NCBI RefSeq assembly: GCF_000812465.1
Contig: NZ_JWMA01000033.1
Span: 62,001 to 126,000 of the forward strand
Direction: 5' to 3'
Length of the DNA stretch: 64,000 nucleotides
From: Cupriavidus sp. IDO
GTDB lineage: Bacteria; Pseudomonadota; Gammaproteobacteria; Burkholderiales; Burkholderiaceae
Part shown: positions 17,681 to 25,610 of the stretch, in pieces
Numbering within the stretch: the first letter of the stretch is position 1
Layout of the letters: every line of letters begins with the position of its first letter
Notes under the pieces: generated by a model
Told to the model about the DNA's origin: nothing
Databases searched by the model: none
The model's input: the letters and a program-made list of their open reading frames with translations, nothing else
Program-made: the position numbers and the translations under genes

Positions 17681-18970
17681 TCAATGGGCCGCCTGTGCTG
17701 CCAACGTATCCTTGCGTGCCACAATGTAGGCAAAACATACAGACATGACAAGGCTGTAGAAGGCATTGATCAATGTCGTGGCGAACATGACCTCGGTAAG
17801 GCCGAAGACCATAAAGCCGCAGCACAGGGCCAGTCCCATGGCGCTAGCAACCTGCGTATCCCGGTCTTCGCTGCGAAGGTGGCGGAGGAAGAATGCGGCT
17901 GGTACGAGATATAGTGCGAGGATCGCCAATAGACCCGGGGCTCCGAGAGTGGCTGCGGCGTGCAGGATGTCGTTGTGGGCGTGCGGCAACGTGGCTGCCA
18001 CGGGTGTAACTACGTGCTGTACCGCCAGGGCTTGTAACTCCTGTGGGAAGTTGTCTGGCCCCACGCCAGTCCAAGGATGGGCCTGCAACATCTTGAGCGA
18101 TGCTCGCCACAACTGAAGCCGTATCCCGGTTGACGTGTCCAGTGTTACATGGTGAGCAAATTTAGACAATTCAGATACAACCTCTGTCGTGCGCTGCTGC
18201 ACGCGGGTGCTCCCAAACCACGTGAGCGTCATGAGGCCAGCCAGTCCGACCATGACCCCAGCCTTGTGCATCCGTGTCAACCGACGCGATGCGGCCAGCG
18301 CAATGAGCGCCAGCACTGGGATGGCGAGCCAGCCGCCACGCGTGCCGCTCATGTATGAGGCGTACAGGCCCGCAAGAGCGGCCAGCAGTTTCAAGCCTGA
18401 CTGCAGATACTCTCCGGAGCGATTCCACCCGATAGAAATCAGTGCCAGCATCCCCATCAGCAAGGCGAGATTGCCGAAGGGGATGACATTGGAGAACCCG
18501 ACATGGCTCGGCCGGCCGGCAGCGGCTACCTCATGAAGCCAGACGGCAGACATGAGCGCACTGGCTACAAAGCCCCACTGGACGCTCCGTATGCCGCTGG
18601 GGCCCAGCCGCACCATGCCAATGGTCAGCGGAATGAACATGGCAAAGCGCAGGTAGAGATATGGGACATGCGGCGCCTCCACCTGCGTCAGCAGTTGCTG
18701 CAGCAGCACTGCAAGCGGCAGCGCCGCCATGGCCAGCATGAACGGCCAGTATCGGCGCAGCAGCGCGCCACATTCCGCCAGGCCCGCGCGTCCGGCGGCA
18801 ACGATGGCGCAGGCGCTCCAACCAAGCAGGAGTCCATAACAGGTATTGCTGAGCGTCGGCTGGACAAACATCAGCGCTGGGAATACAGCCAGGACGGCGC
18901 AGGCGGCCAGGTATAGGGCTTTGTCGATCCCGTGAGATTGGGATCTCTGCAATCTCGTCATCAAGAGCAT
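17681..18970 (-). CDS. waaL: O-antigen ligase-like protein (WaaL/Wzy_C family)
   Basis: 429 residues with 10-12 membrane helices and one large periplasmic loop. The Wzy_C hallmark MSGTRGGWLAIPVLALIAL lies near the middle, and HPWTGVGPDNFPQEL plus HAHNDILHAAATLG are in the periplasmic loop, including the conserved Arg and His of ligases. It should join undecaprenyl-linked O-polysaccharide to the lipid A core in the periplasm. A Wzy-type polymerase or a protein O-ligase would look similar. Location in an LPS core region (waaC, waaA nearby) favours the ligase. Confidence 0.82.
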   Translation of the reverse strand: MLLMTRLQRSQSHGIDKALYLAACAVLAVFPALMFVQPTLSNTCYGLLLGWSACAIVAAGRAGLAECGALLRRYWPFMLAMAALPLAVLLQQLLTQVEAPHVPYLYLRFAMFIPLTIGMVRLGPSGIRSVQWGFVASALMSAVWLHEVAAAGRPSHVGFSNVIPFGNLALLMGMLALISIGWNRSGEYLQSGLKLLAALAGLYASYMSGTRGGWLAIPVLALIALAASRRLTRMHKAGVMVGLAGLMTLTWFGSTRVQQRTTEVVSELSKFAHHVTLDTSTGIRLQLWRASLKMLQAHPWTGVGPDNFPQELQALAVQHVVTPVAATLPHAHNDILHAAATLGAPGLLAILALYLVPAAFFLRHLRSEDRDTQVASAMGLALCCGFMVFGLTEVMFATTLINAFYSLVMSVCFAYIVARKDTLAAQAAH

Positions 18971-19326
18971 GGTGGAGGAGCATTCCGATGGAAGGGCTTG
19001 TGCACCCCGGGGTGTGCCGTTCCATCCTTCATTGTTGTCACCGCCTTTGCGGCGCCGGAGCCCTTCGGCCAGTTGCTGCGCCAGGCCGGGCGATTATATC
19101 GGATGGCCGTGGTGGTATTTCGGGATAACCCACATCCTAGCCGTCTGATCAGGTAGAGGCGTTACAGGATGTATGTGTTGTTTTCGTTGCTTTGGTGGTG
19201 ACGGTGGGCAGCCGCTTGCTAAGCTGATATTCCCCCGGGGGGTGTGCACTTTCCGGCGGGCACTCTGTCTACCAATTGCACAAGCCATGCGACCGCCCTT
19301 TACGTGGCACATTACAGGAGTTCTTC
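18971..19326. other. Divergent intergenic region
   Basis: About 355 bp between the start of the O-antigen ligase (minus) and the lipoprotein gene (plus). Promoters for both should lie here. The only clear signal is the ribosome-binding site AGGAG at 19,316-19,320 for the plus-strand gene. No RNA gene, repeat or coding frame is convincing. Confidence 0.3.
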
Positions 19327-20154
19327 ATGCACAGCCGCACCCGCTTGTTTCCCTTCGCTTTGGCTGCCCGCGGCGCGGCTGCTTTGATGGTGGTAAGCGC
19401 ACTGAGTGCCTGCACGACTGCCCCGGCACCGGACCTGCCCTCCGCCGGCGCCACCCTGAACCAAACCCAACCCTCCGGCCCCAGCCGCTGGGAACTGGTG
19501 CGCTGGCAGCAGGCCGACGGCACGCTGCGCGATATCCCGCATGGTGACAACGGGCAGCCGGTCATCTTCGAATTCAATGGCGGCATCGATGCCGCGCAAG
19601 GCACCGTCAGCGGCACCAGCGGCTGCAACCGCTTCACCGGCGGCTATGGCAAGACCGATACCGGCATCCGTTTCGACCGGATTGCGGGCACGCGCATGGC
19701 CTGCCCGCTGCCCCGCATGGAGCTGGAATCGGCGTTGCTCAAGGCCATGCAGTCGCCGTTCGTGACGGTTGGCACGCAGCCGTCGGCCGGGAGCACGGGC
19801 CGGCAGATCATCTGGAAGACTGCGGACGCCGACTTGCTCCAGTTTGTCGAGCGCGAAGGCGTGGGTCAGCGCGGGGCGCGTGTCGAGGCTGCTTCCGGCG
19901 TTGAGAAGATCGTCTATATCGATTCCCAACGGGTGGAGTGCAGCGGCGCCGGCAAGATGACCTGCTACCGCTGGCGCGAATCCCCCGATGCTCCGTGGCA
20001 GCTCTGGTACGGTCCGATCGAAGGCTTGGACTTCGAACCTGGCGTCGCCTACAAGCTGCGCGTACGTGAGTACCAGGTGCCGAATCCGCCGGCCGATGCT
20101 TCGTCGATCCGCTGGCAGCTGCTGAATGTGGAGTCGAGGACGCGGGCGAAGTAG
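19327..20154 (+). CDS. META and DUF4377 domain lipoprotein
   Basis: About 275 residues. The first 33 form a lipoprotein signal with lipobox LSAC. A META (HslJ-like) domain follows (about 55-160: WELVRWQQADGTLRDIP, then SGTSGCNRFTGGY and RMACP). The C-terminal DUF4377 domain (about 195-270: IDSQRVECSGAGKMTCYRWR through ENSE-like ending LNVESRTR) completes it. HslJ-type proteins are envelope proteins linked with heat and novobiocin tolerance; the function of DUF4377 is unknown. The ATG at 19,327 has AGGAG seven bases upstream, so the frame beginning at 19,276 is not the start. Confidence 0.85.
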   Translation: MHSRTRLFPFALAARGAAALMVVSALSACTTAPAPDLPSAGATLNQTQPSGPSRWELVRWQQADGTLRDIPHGDNGQPVIFEFNGGIDAAQGTVSGTSGCNRFTGGYGKTDTGIRFDRIAGTRMACPLPRMELESALLKAMQSPFVTVGTQPSAGSTGRQIIWKTADADLLQFVEREGVGQRGARVEAASGVEKIVYIDSQRVECSGAGKMTCYRWRESPDAPWQLWYGPIEGLDFEPGVAYKLRVREYQVPNPPADASSIRWQLLNVESRTRAK

Positions 20155-20183
20155 CCTGCCAGGCAGCAAGCACGGCGGCCGCG

Positions 20184-22505
20184 TTACCAGCGGTGCTGGT
20201 ACATCGCCGTCAGCGTGATGCCGGCGGCCGGCAGGCGGCTGGTGTTGTTGCTGTTGCGCATGAGCTGGCTGTACAGCGGGTAGTAGTAGCGGTTGAACAG
20301 GTTCTCGATCCCCACGGTGACCGTGTCCTTCTTGCTGACCTGGTAGCGGCTGATCAGGTCGACCGTGGTGTAGCTGCTGACATCGCGCCGTCCGAAGCTA
20401 TTCTGGTCGTTGAGCCGGTAGTCGCGGGCGCCGTAGTAGGTCACCTGCAGGCGGTTGCTCCACTGGCTGAGCGGCCGGTACTGGACGTAGGCGGTCAGCT
20501 TCAGCGGCGGAATGCGGTAGCCCGTCATGTTCTGGAAGCTGCTGCTGCCCTGGGGCTGCTCGCGGCCGTTGATCCAGGTGAAGGTGCCGCCGGCCCCCCA
20601 CATCTCGCTGTCGCTAAGGTAGTCAGCGGAAGCTTCCACGCCCGCGATGTTCTCCCTGGTGCGGGTCAGGATCAGGCCGTTGTTGAAGCTCTGCACATCC
20701 CCCAGTTGCGAGGTGGTGTAGAAGACGGCGAGGGTTGCCAGCGTATTGCCGAACGCGCCGCGCCAGCCAATCTCATAGTTGTTGGTCTTGACCGGCTCCA
20801 GGCTGGACGAATTGATGTCGAAGCCCGGGCGCGCATTGCGGATCTGCAGGCCGATATCGGGCAACTGGAAGCCCTGGCCGAACGAGGCGTAGAACTCATG
20901 GCCTTTCACCGGCGAATAGGCGCCGCCGAGGTTGAACAGCCAGGCGCCGTAGTTGACCGTGCCGCCCTTGACCGCGACGGGGTTGCTGACCTTCGACTGC
21001 GACAGCGGCACGAAGTCATCGAAGCTGGCATTGGCGCGCTCATAGCGCACGCCGCCTTCCATCGACCACTGCTCGCTGAACTTGTGCTGAAGCTGGCCGA
21101 AGATCCCGCCGCTGCGGGTGGTCAGCGGCGGCATATAGGTCAGCGAGCCGGTCTTGTTGATAACCAGGCCGCCGCTCTGCTCGTAGGCCTTCGGGTCGAA
21201 CACGTCGAGCGGCATGTCGCTGCGCTCCTGGTTGTAGTCCGCGCCCCACAGCAGCTTGGTCTTCTTGTCGGCGCCCAGTGGAGTGCTGATGGTCAGGCGG
21301 CCGCCGAAGACGTCGCTGTTCTGGCTGACCTGGTCCACGTTGCCGCCGCGCGTGGCCACCGCACGCGCATCGAACGGCGGGAAGCGGGTGAAGTAGTCGC
21401 GGTAGTAGACCTGGGTGGACAGCGTGCTGCCGAACAGGTCCAGGTTCTGGTAGCCGAGGTTGACCACGGTGTTGCGCAGCTCGTTCTGGTCTTCGAGCTG
21501 CAGGCCCTTGATCGCCCGCGCCGCCGCGGTGCCGGGCGGCAGCCTGGCCACCAACGGATCGGAGGCATAGTCGGTGTTCTGCCTGGCCTGGTACTGGCTG
21601 ACGCTGAGTTCGAGGCGCTGCTGGCTGTCGATGCGCCAGCCCAGCTTGCCGCTCACGTTGTAGACGTTGGAATCGAACAGGTCGCCCTGGCTCGGCTCGG
21701 GCGCGATGCGGTGGCCGTGGGCGTCATAGGGGCTGCCGATGTGTTGCGCGCCCAGATGGAAAGCGTAGTCGATCGGCCCCTGGCTGCCCGAGAAGTGCTG
21801 CTGGACATTGGCGCTCAGGCCATCCTTGCTCAGCTGCGTCAGCGGGGTGCCCAGCGTCACGGTGGTATCCGCGCTGGGCGGGCCGCCGGCGGGACGCGTG
21901 GTGATCGCGATAATGCCGCCATTGGCGCCGGCGCCGTAGATGGCACTGCTGCCGCGCATGATTTCGATGCGCTCGATATTGCTCGGGTCGATCGTGGCCA
22001 GGTTGCGCGCGGAATCCCGGTTGGTGTTGAGCGGGATGCCGTCCACCAGGATCAGGGTGCCACGGCCGCGCAGCGTCTGGCCGAAATCGGTGACCGTGCG
22101 GCTGGAGTCCGCCATGCCGGGAATGAGCTTGCTCAGCATGGTTGCGAGGTTGTTCGAGCCGGCCTTCAGTTCCTCGATTTCGTCGCGCTCCAGCACCGTG
22201 ACCTGCCGGGTCGGGCTGACAAGGTCGCTCTTGATCCGGTCGACCCGGACTTCCACTGCATTCAGCTCGCCGCCATCTGCGTTTGCCGGCGGCGCGTCAG
22301 GCTTCGTTCCCGCGCCCGAAGCGCGCCCCCCACCACTTTGCGAGACGATGGGTACTCCGGTCCCGCCAGATTCGGCATTGACGGCCTGCGCCTCGGAGAG
22401 CAGGGGGGTGCCCGCTCCAAGTGCTGCGACGAGGAGTGCGAGCGGACGCGCCCGGCAGCGGCCGGTTGGACCTGCCAGGGTTTCAAAGCTTGTAGCGGTT
22501 TGCAT
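20184..22505 (-). CDS. TonB-dependent outer-membrane receptor
   Basis: About 773 residues. The signal peptide ends near LLSEAQA. The plug domain (about 90-210) has VTVLERDEIEELKAG, RGRGTLILVDGIPLN and IERIEIMRGSSAIYGAGANGG. A 22-strand beta-barrel follows and ends in an aromatic residue (Trp), as outer-membrane insertion needs. It imports a scarce ligand, most often a ferric siderophore, with energy from TonB-ExbBD. No siderophore, ABC transporter or TonB genes lie beside it, so the ligand is unknown. The ATG at 22,505 is chosen because the signal peptide starts there; the frame runs open to 22,679. Confidence 0.9.
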   Translation of the reverse strand: MQTATSFETLAGPTGRCRARPLALLVAALGAGTPLLSEAQAVNAESGGTGVPIVSQSGGGRASGAGTKPDAPPANADGGELNAVEVRVDRIKSDLVSPTRQVTVLERDEIEELKAGSNNLATMLSKLIPGMADSSRTVTDFGQTLRGRGTLILVDGIPLNTNRDSARNLATIDPSNIERIEIMRGSSAIYGAGANGGIIAITTRPAGGPPSADTTVTLGTPLTQLSKDGLSANVQQHFSGSQGPIDYAFHLGAQHIGSPYDAHGHRIAPEPSQGDLFDSNVYNVSGKLGWRIDSQQRLELSVSQYQARQNTDYASDPLVARLPPGTAAARAIKGLQLEDQNELRNTVVNLGYQNLDLFGSTLSTQVYYRDYFTRFPPFDARAVATRGGNVDQVSQNSDVFGGRLTISTPLGADKKTKLLWGADYNQERSDMPLDVFDPKAYEQSGGLVINKTGSLTYMPPLTTRSGGIFGQLQHKFSEQWSMEGGVRYERANASFDDFVPLSQSKVSNPVAVKGGTVNYGAWLFNLGGAYSPVKGHEFYASFGQGFQLPDIGLQIRNARPGFDINSSSLEPVKTNNYEIGWRGAFGNTLATLAVFYTTSQLGDVQSFNNGLILTRTRENIAGVEASADYLSDSEMWGAGGTFTWINGREQPQGSSSFQNMTGYRIPPLKLTAYVQYRPLSQWSNRLQVTYYGARDYRLNDQNSFGRRDVSSYTTVDLISRYQVSKKDTVTVGIENLFNRYYYPLYSQLMRNSNNTSRLPAAGITLTAMYQHRW

Positions 22506-22743
22506 GGAGTGAAGCAGATCGGTGTAATGTGCTGTAATAAGTCCATGCAAATGGTAATGGGAAGTATTCGTATTTACAAGAAATTGTGATGCTCTGTGGA
22601 TATCTGTCACAGATTCCATCTGACTTGTCCTGGCGCATTCGGGGTAGCCGAACAGGGTGGCTTTGGTCGCCCAGGTCATTCAGCGCTTCAGGAGAGAGGA
22701 CCTGCTGGTCCCGGGACTGTCCGCCGCGATCGGCCACAATGAA

Positions 22744-22773
22744 AAACGCCCATAACGTGGGTTATGGGCGTTT
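22744..22773 (-). terminator. Rho-independent terminator of tolC
   Basis: AAACGCCCATAAC (22,744-22,756) and GTTATGGGCGTTT (22,761-22,773) form a perfect 13-bp stem with loop GTGG. Read on the minus strand the stem runs into TTTTTC. It lies 87 bp past the tolC stop on the same strand, and nothing else upstream on that strand needs it. Confidence 0.8.
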
Positions 22774-22859
22774 GGGCCGCCGACGGCAGCGCTCGTCTAC
22801 CTTGTCAGGGCGTTCTTACACAATCTCAGTGCGGCTCGTTCTACGCTCGGCCGACCGGA

Positions 22860-24368
22860 TCAGGAACGCGGCGCACCGCTGGCGATCGATTCACGCCGGC
22901 CAGCGCGGCGCTCGGTCGCGGCAGATGCAGCTGATGGCGTTGCCACTGCGCCCACCTTTGTCTTTGCCGGCAGCTTGTACATCGCGCCCGGCGACGAGGT
23001 CAGCAGCGTATTGATCTGCACGATATCGTCCTCCTGCAGTACGCCCGTGGAGGCCTTCAGCCGCAGGCCGTTCATGATGGTGTCGTAGCGGGCCTTGGCA
23101 AGGTTGGCGCGTGTCTGGAACAGCTGGGCCTCGGCGTTCAGCACGTCGATGTTGATGCGCACGCCCACGTCATAGCCGAGCTGGTTTGATTCCACTGCGC
23201 TTTGCGCCGAGCGCTCGGCGGCTTCCAGCGCCTTCACCTGCGCCAGGCCGTTGGATACGCCCGAATAAGTCTGGCGCGCGGTCTGCGCGGCGGTGCGTCG
23301 GGCGAACTCGAGGTCGCTCGCAGCCTTGTCGGCCAGCGCCAGGGTCTCGCGCACGCGCGACTGGATCTGGCCGCCGGCAAAGATCGGCATGCTCAGCTGC
23401 ACGCCGATCTGCGAGGCGGTGTAGTGCGTGGAGATCGCCTGCGTGGCACTGCCGGTCTGGTTGTTGAAGCCGTAGGAGGCGACCAGGTCGACGGAGGGCA
23501 GATGCCCGGCACGCGCCTTGTTGGTTTCGCGCTGGGCCGTTTCGAGGTTGTAGCTGGCCAGGCTGACCTGCGGATTGGAGGCTTCTGCCTGTGAGGCCCA
23601 GGCGTTGACGTCGGCCGGCGCTGGCGCGGGCAGGGGCGCCTCGGGCCGCAGGCCGAGCAGTTCATCCACGGGCTTGCCGGTGATCTGCTGCAGGTTCGCG
23701 CGCACTACTTCCAGCGCGCTCTGTGCTGCGATCTCGGTCGACACCGCCAGGTCGTAGCGTGCCTGCGCATCATTGGCATCGGTGATGGTTGCCGTACCGA
23801 CCTCGAAATTGCGCTTGGCCTGCGCCAGCTGTTCGGAAATGGCCTTCTTCTGGGCGCCGGCCAGATACAGGTTGTCCTGCGCGGTCAGGACGTCGAAATA
23901 CGCCTGCGACGAGCGGGTGATCAGGTCCAGCTGGGCCTGCTGGAAGGTGACTTCGCCAGCCATCGCCGCCAGTTCACCCTGCTTGTAGGTTTCCCAGCGG
24001 TCCCAGCGGAACAGCGGCTGGCTGAGCTGCAGCTGCCAGTTGTTGTTGTTGAAGAAGCGCGTGCCAGAGGCACTGGGACTGGCGCCGATTGGCAGCGAAG
24101 CCGTCTGTTCGAGCCTGGTGCGCGACGCGCCGGCGGTGCCGACGACCAGTGGCAGCAGCCCGGCGCGGCCCTGCGGCAGTTTCTCGCGCGTGGCCAGCAG
24201 CTGCGAGCGCGCGCTGGCGAACTGGGCATCGTTGGACTGCGCGTCGCGGTAGACCTGCAGCAGGTCGGCGGCGCTGGCCACCGGAACCTGCAGCAGCGCA
24301 AACAGCGAAACCGCGATTGCCAGGCGCGTCCTGGTCACTCCGGACACGGCGAAAGGCGCAAACGTCAT
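22860..24368 (-). CDS. tolC: TolC-family outer-membrane channel protein
   Basis: 502 residues. A signal peptide (to about residue 33, VASAADLLQVYRDA) precedes two outer-membrane-efflux repeats, each with long alpha-helical hairpins: NDAQFASARSQLLATREKLPQGRAGLLP at the start of the first and NPQVSLASYNLETAQRETNKARAGHLP in the second. It forms the trimeric outer-membrane duct for type I secretion and RND or MFS pumps. TolC next to a rhodanese and pcm is a conserved betaproteobacterial order. It may serve the RND pump at 25.6-30 kb. The terminator at 22,744 closes the unit. Confidence 0.93.
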   Translation of the reverse strand: MTFAPFAVSGVTRTRLAIAVSLFALLQVPVASAADLLQVYRDAQSNDAQFASARSQLLATREKLPQGRAGLLPLVVGTAGASRTRLEQTASLPIGASPSASGTRFFNNNNWQLQLSQPLFRWDRWETYKQGELAAMAGEVTFQQAQLDLITRSSQAYFDVLTAQDNLYLAGAQKKAISEQLAQAKRNFEVGTATITDANDAQARYDLAVSTEIAAQSALEVVRANLQQITGKPVDELLGLRPEAPLPAPAPADVNAWASQAEASNPQVSLASYNLETAQRETNKARAGHLPSVDLVASYGFNNQTGSATQAISTHYTASQIGVQLSMPIFAGGQIQSRVRETLALADKAASDLEFARRTAAQTARQTYSGVSNGLAQVKALEAAERSAQSAVESNQLGYDVGVRINIDVLNAEAQLFQTRANLAKARYDTIMNGLRLKASTGVLQEDDIVQINTLLTSSPGAMYKLPAKTKVGAVATPSAASAATERRAGRRESIASGAPRS

Positions 24369-24473
24369 GACATCTCCAGGTTGCCGGGCACGCGCACGGC
24401 CAACGAATTGGTTCTTCTTCGGGTTTTACTTCGCGGGCCGGGTTGCGCTCGGCAAACTGTTTGCAGCGGCCTC

Positions 24474-24797
24474 TCAGTACTTCGGCATGGCAGGGTCTAC
24501 CTCATGCGCCCAGGCGTCGATGCCGCCGGTGAGGTTGTAGACCTTTGCATAGCCCTGGCGCTCGAGGAAGCCGGCCACCTGCATGCTGCGCATGCCGTGG
24601 TGGCAGATGCAGACGATCTCGGCGTCCTCGTCCAGTTCGGCGGCGCGCGCCGGGATGTCGCGCATGGGGATGTGGGTGATGCCGGGCATGGCGCAGGTCT
24701 GCACCTCCCAGCCTTCACGCACATCGAGCAGGACCGGCCTGGCACGGCTGGCGTCAGCCAGCCACTGGGCCAGTTCGGTCGCGTTGATGACCTGCAT
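24474..24797 (-). CDS. Rhodanese-like domain protein
   Basis: A 107-residue single-domain rhodanese. LLDVREGWEV is the usual N-terminal motif, and the active loop is CHHGMRS (Cys in the CxxGxR form), so the catalytic cysteine is present. GYAKVYNLTGGIDAW is the C-terminal signature. It would carry sulfur as a persulfide on the cysteine, in the cytoplasm. It lies between pcm (15 bp upstream) and tolC on the same strand. Confidence 0.92.
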   Translation of the reverse strand: MQVINATELAQWLADASRARPVLLDVREGWEVQTCAMPGITHIPMRDIPARAAELDEDAEIVCICHHGMRSMQVAGFLERQGYAKVYNLTGGIDAWAHEVDPAMPKY

Positions 24798-24811
24798 GGA
24801 TAACTCCGTAC

Positions 24812-25465
24812 TCAGAACTGGAAGTGCGACGGCTGGGCCGCGCCTTGCAGCGGCTTGACCGCGGTTTCGAACAGGTTGACGACCTGGTACTCCGTTTCGG
24901 ACAGGCGCGTGACCAGGCGTGCTTCCATTACCGGCAGTTCGCCGACGAAGGCGGCGATGCGGCCGCCAACCTTGACCTGCGACAGGATCGACTGCGGAAT
25001 CGACGGCAGCGAGCCCGAGATGCAGATCACGTCGTACGGCGCGGCGGCGCTCCAGCCGTCGGCGGCATTGCCTTCGGCCACGTCGACGTTGGTGACGCCG
25101 GCGTTGGCCAGGTTCTTGCGCGCCAGCTCGACCAGCTCGGGAACGATATCAACGGTCAGCACGTGGCGCGCGCGGTGGGCGAGCAGGGCGGCCATGTAGC
25201 CGGAGCCGGCGCCGATTTCCAGCACGTTCTCGTGCTTGCGCACGGCCAGGTCCTGCAGGATGCGGGCTTCCACGCGCGGGGGCAGCATGTTCTGGCCGGC
25301 CGGCAGGGGGATCTCCATGTCGACGAAGGCCAGTGCCGAGTACGCCTGCGGCACGAACTGCTCGCGCTTGACCACTGCCAGCAGGTCCAGGATTTCCTGA
25401 TCCAGCACATCCCACGGGCGGATTTGCTGTTCGATCATGTTGAATCGGGCTTTTTCGAGATCCAT
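24812..25465 (-). CDS. pcm: Protein-L-isoaspartate O-methyltransferase
   Basis: 217 residues with an SAM-binding Rossmann core: ENVLEIGAGSGYMAALLA is motif I, VLTVDIV motif II and YDVICISGSLP motif IV. The preceding LPAGQNMLPPRVEARILQDL is the isoaspartate-binding part. It methylates isoaspartyl residues in aged proteins so they can revert to Asp. The ATG at 25,465 is preceded by AAGGAA, and the frame beyond it lacks homology. The N-terminus MDLEKARFNMIEQQIRPWDVL is typical of the proteobacterial family. Some members lack strong activity in vitro, so the repair role is inferred from family. Confidence 0.92.
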   Translation of the reverse strand: MDLEKARFNMIEQQIRPWDVLDQEILDLLAVVKREQFVPQAYSALAFVDMEIPLPAGQNMLPPRVEARILQDLAVRKHENVLEIGAGSGYMAALLAHRARHVLTVDIVPELVELARKNLANAGVTNVDVAEGNAADGWSAAAPYDVICISGSLPSIPQSILSQVKVGGRIAAFVGELPVMEARLVTRLSETEYQVVNLFETAVKPLQGAAQPSHFQF

Positions 25466-25610
25466 CTTGCCATTCCTTACCAATGCAAACCGCTGTCGGT
25501 TCTGTGTAGCGGCCGCGCGGTGCCACGGCCGGACAGTCTTGTTAAACAACCCGGTATTTTAACCTTCCGCGATGTCCGGGCCTACATGACAATTAGCGCA
25601 ATTAGCGGTT

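Noticed and set aside
20193-22589. 798-codon open frame on the plus strand
   Set aside because: It is antisense to the TonB-dependent receptor, which has plug and barrel motifs. No motif of its own.
22520-22600. AT-rich stretch before the TonB receptor as a Fur box
   Set aside because: Only a weak match to repeated NATWAT units. A Fur site is plausible from function but not supported by the bases.
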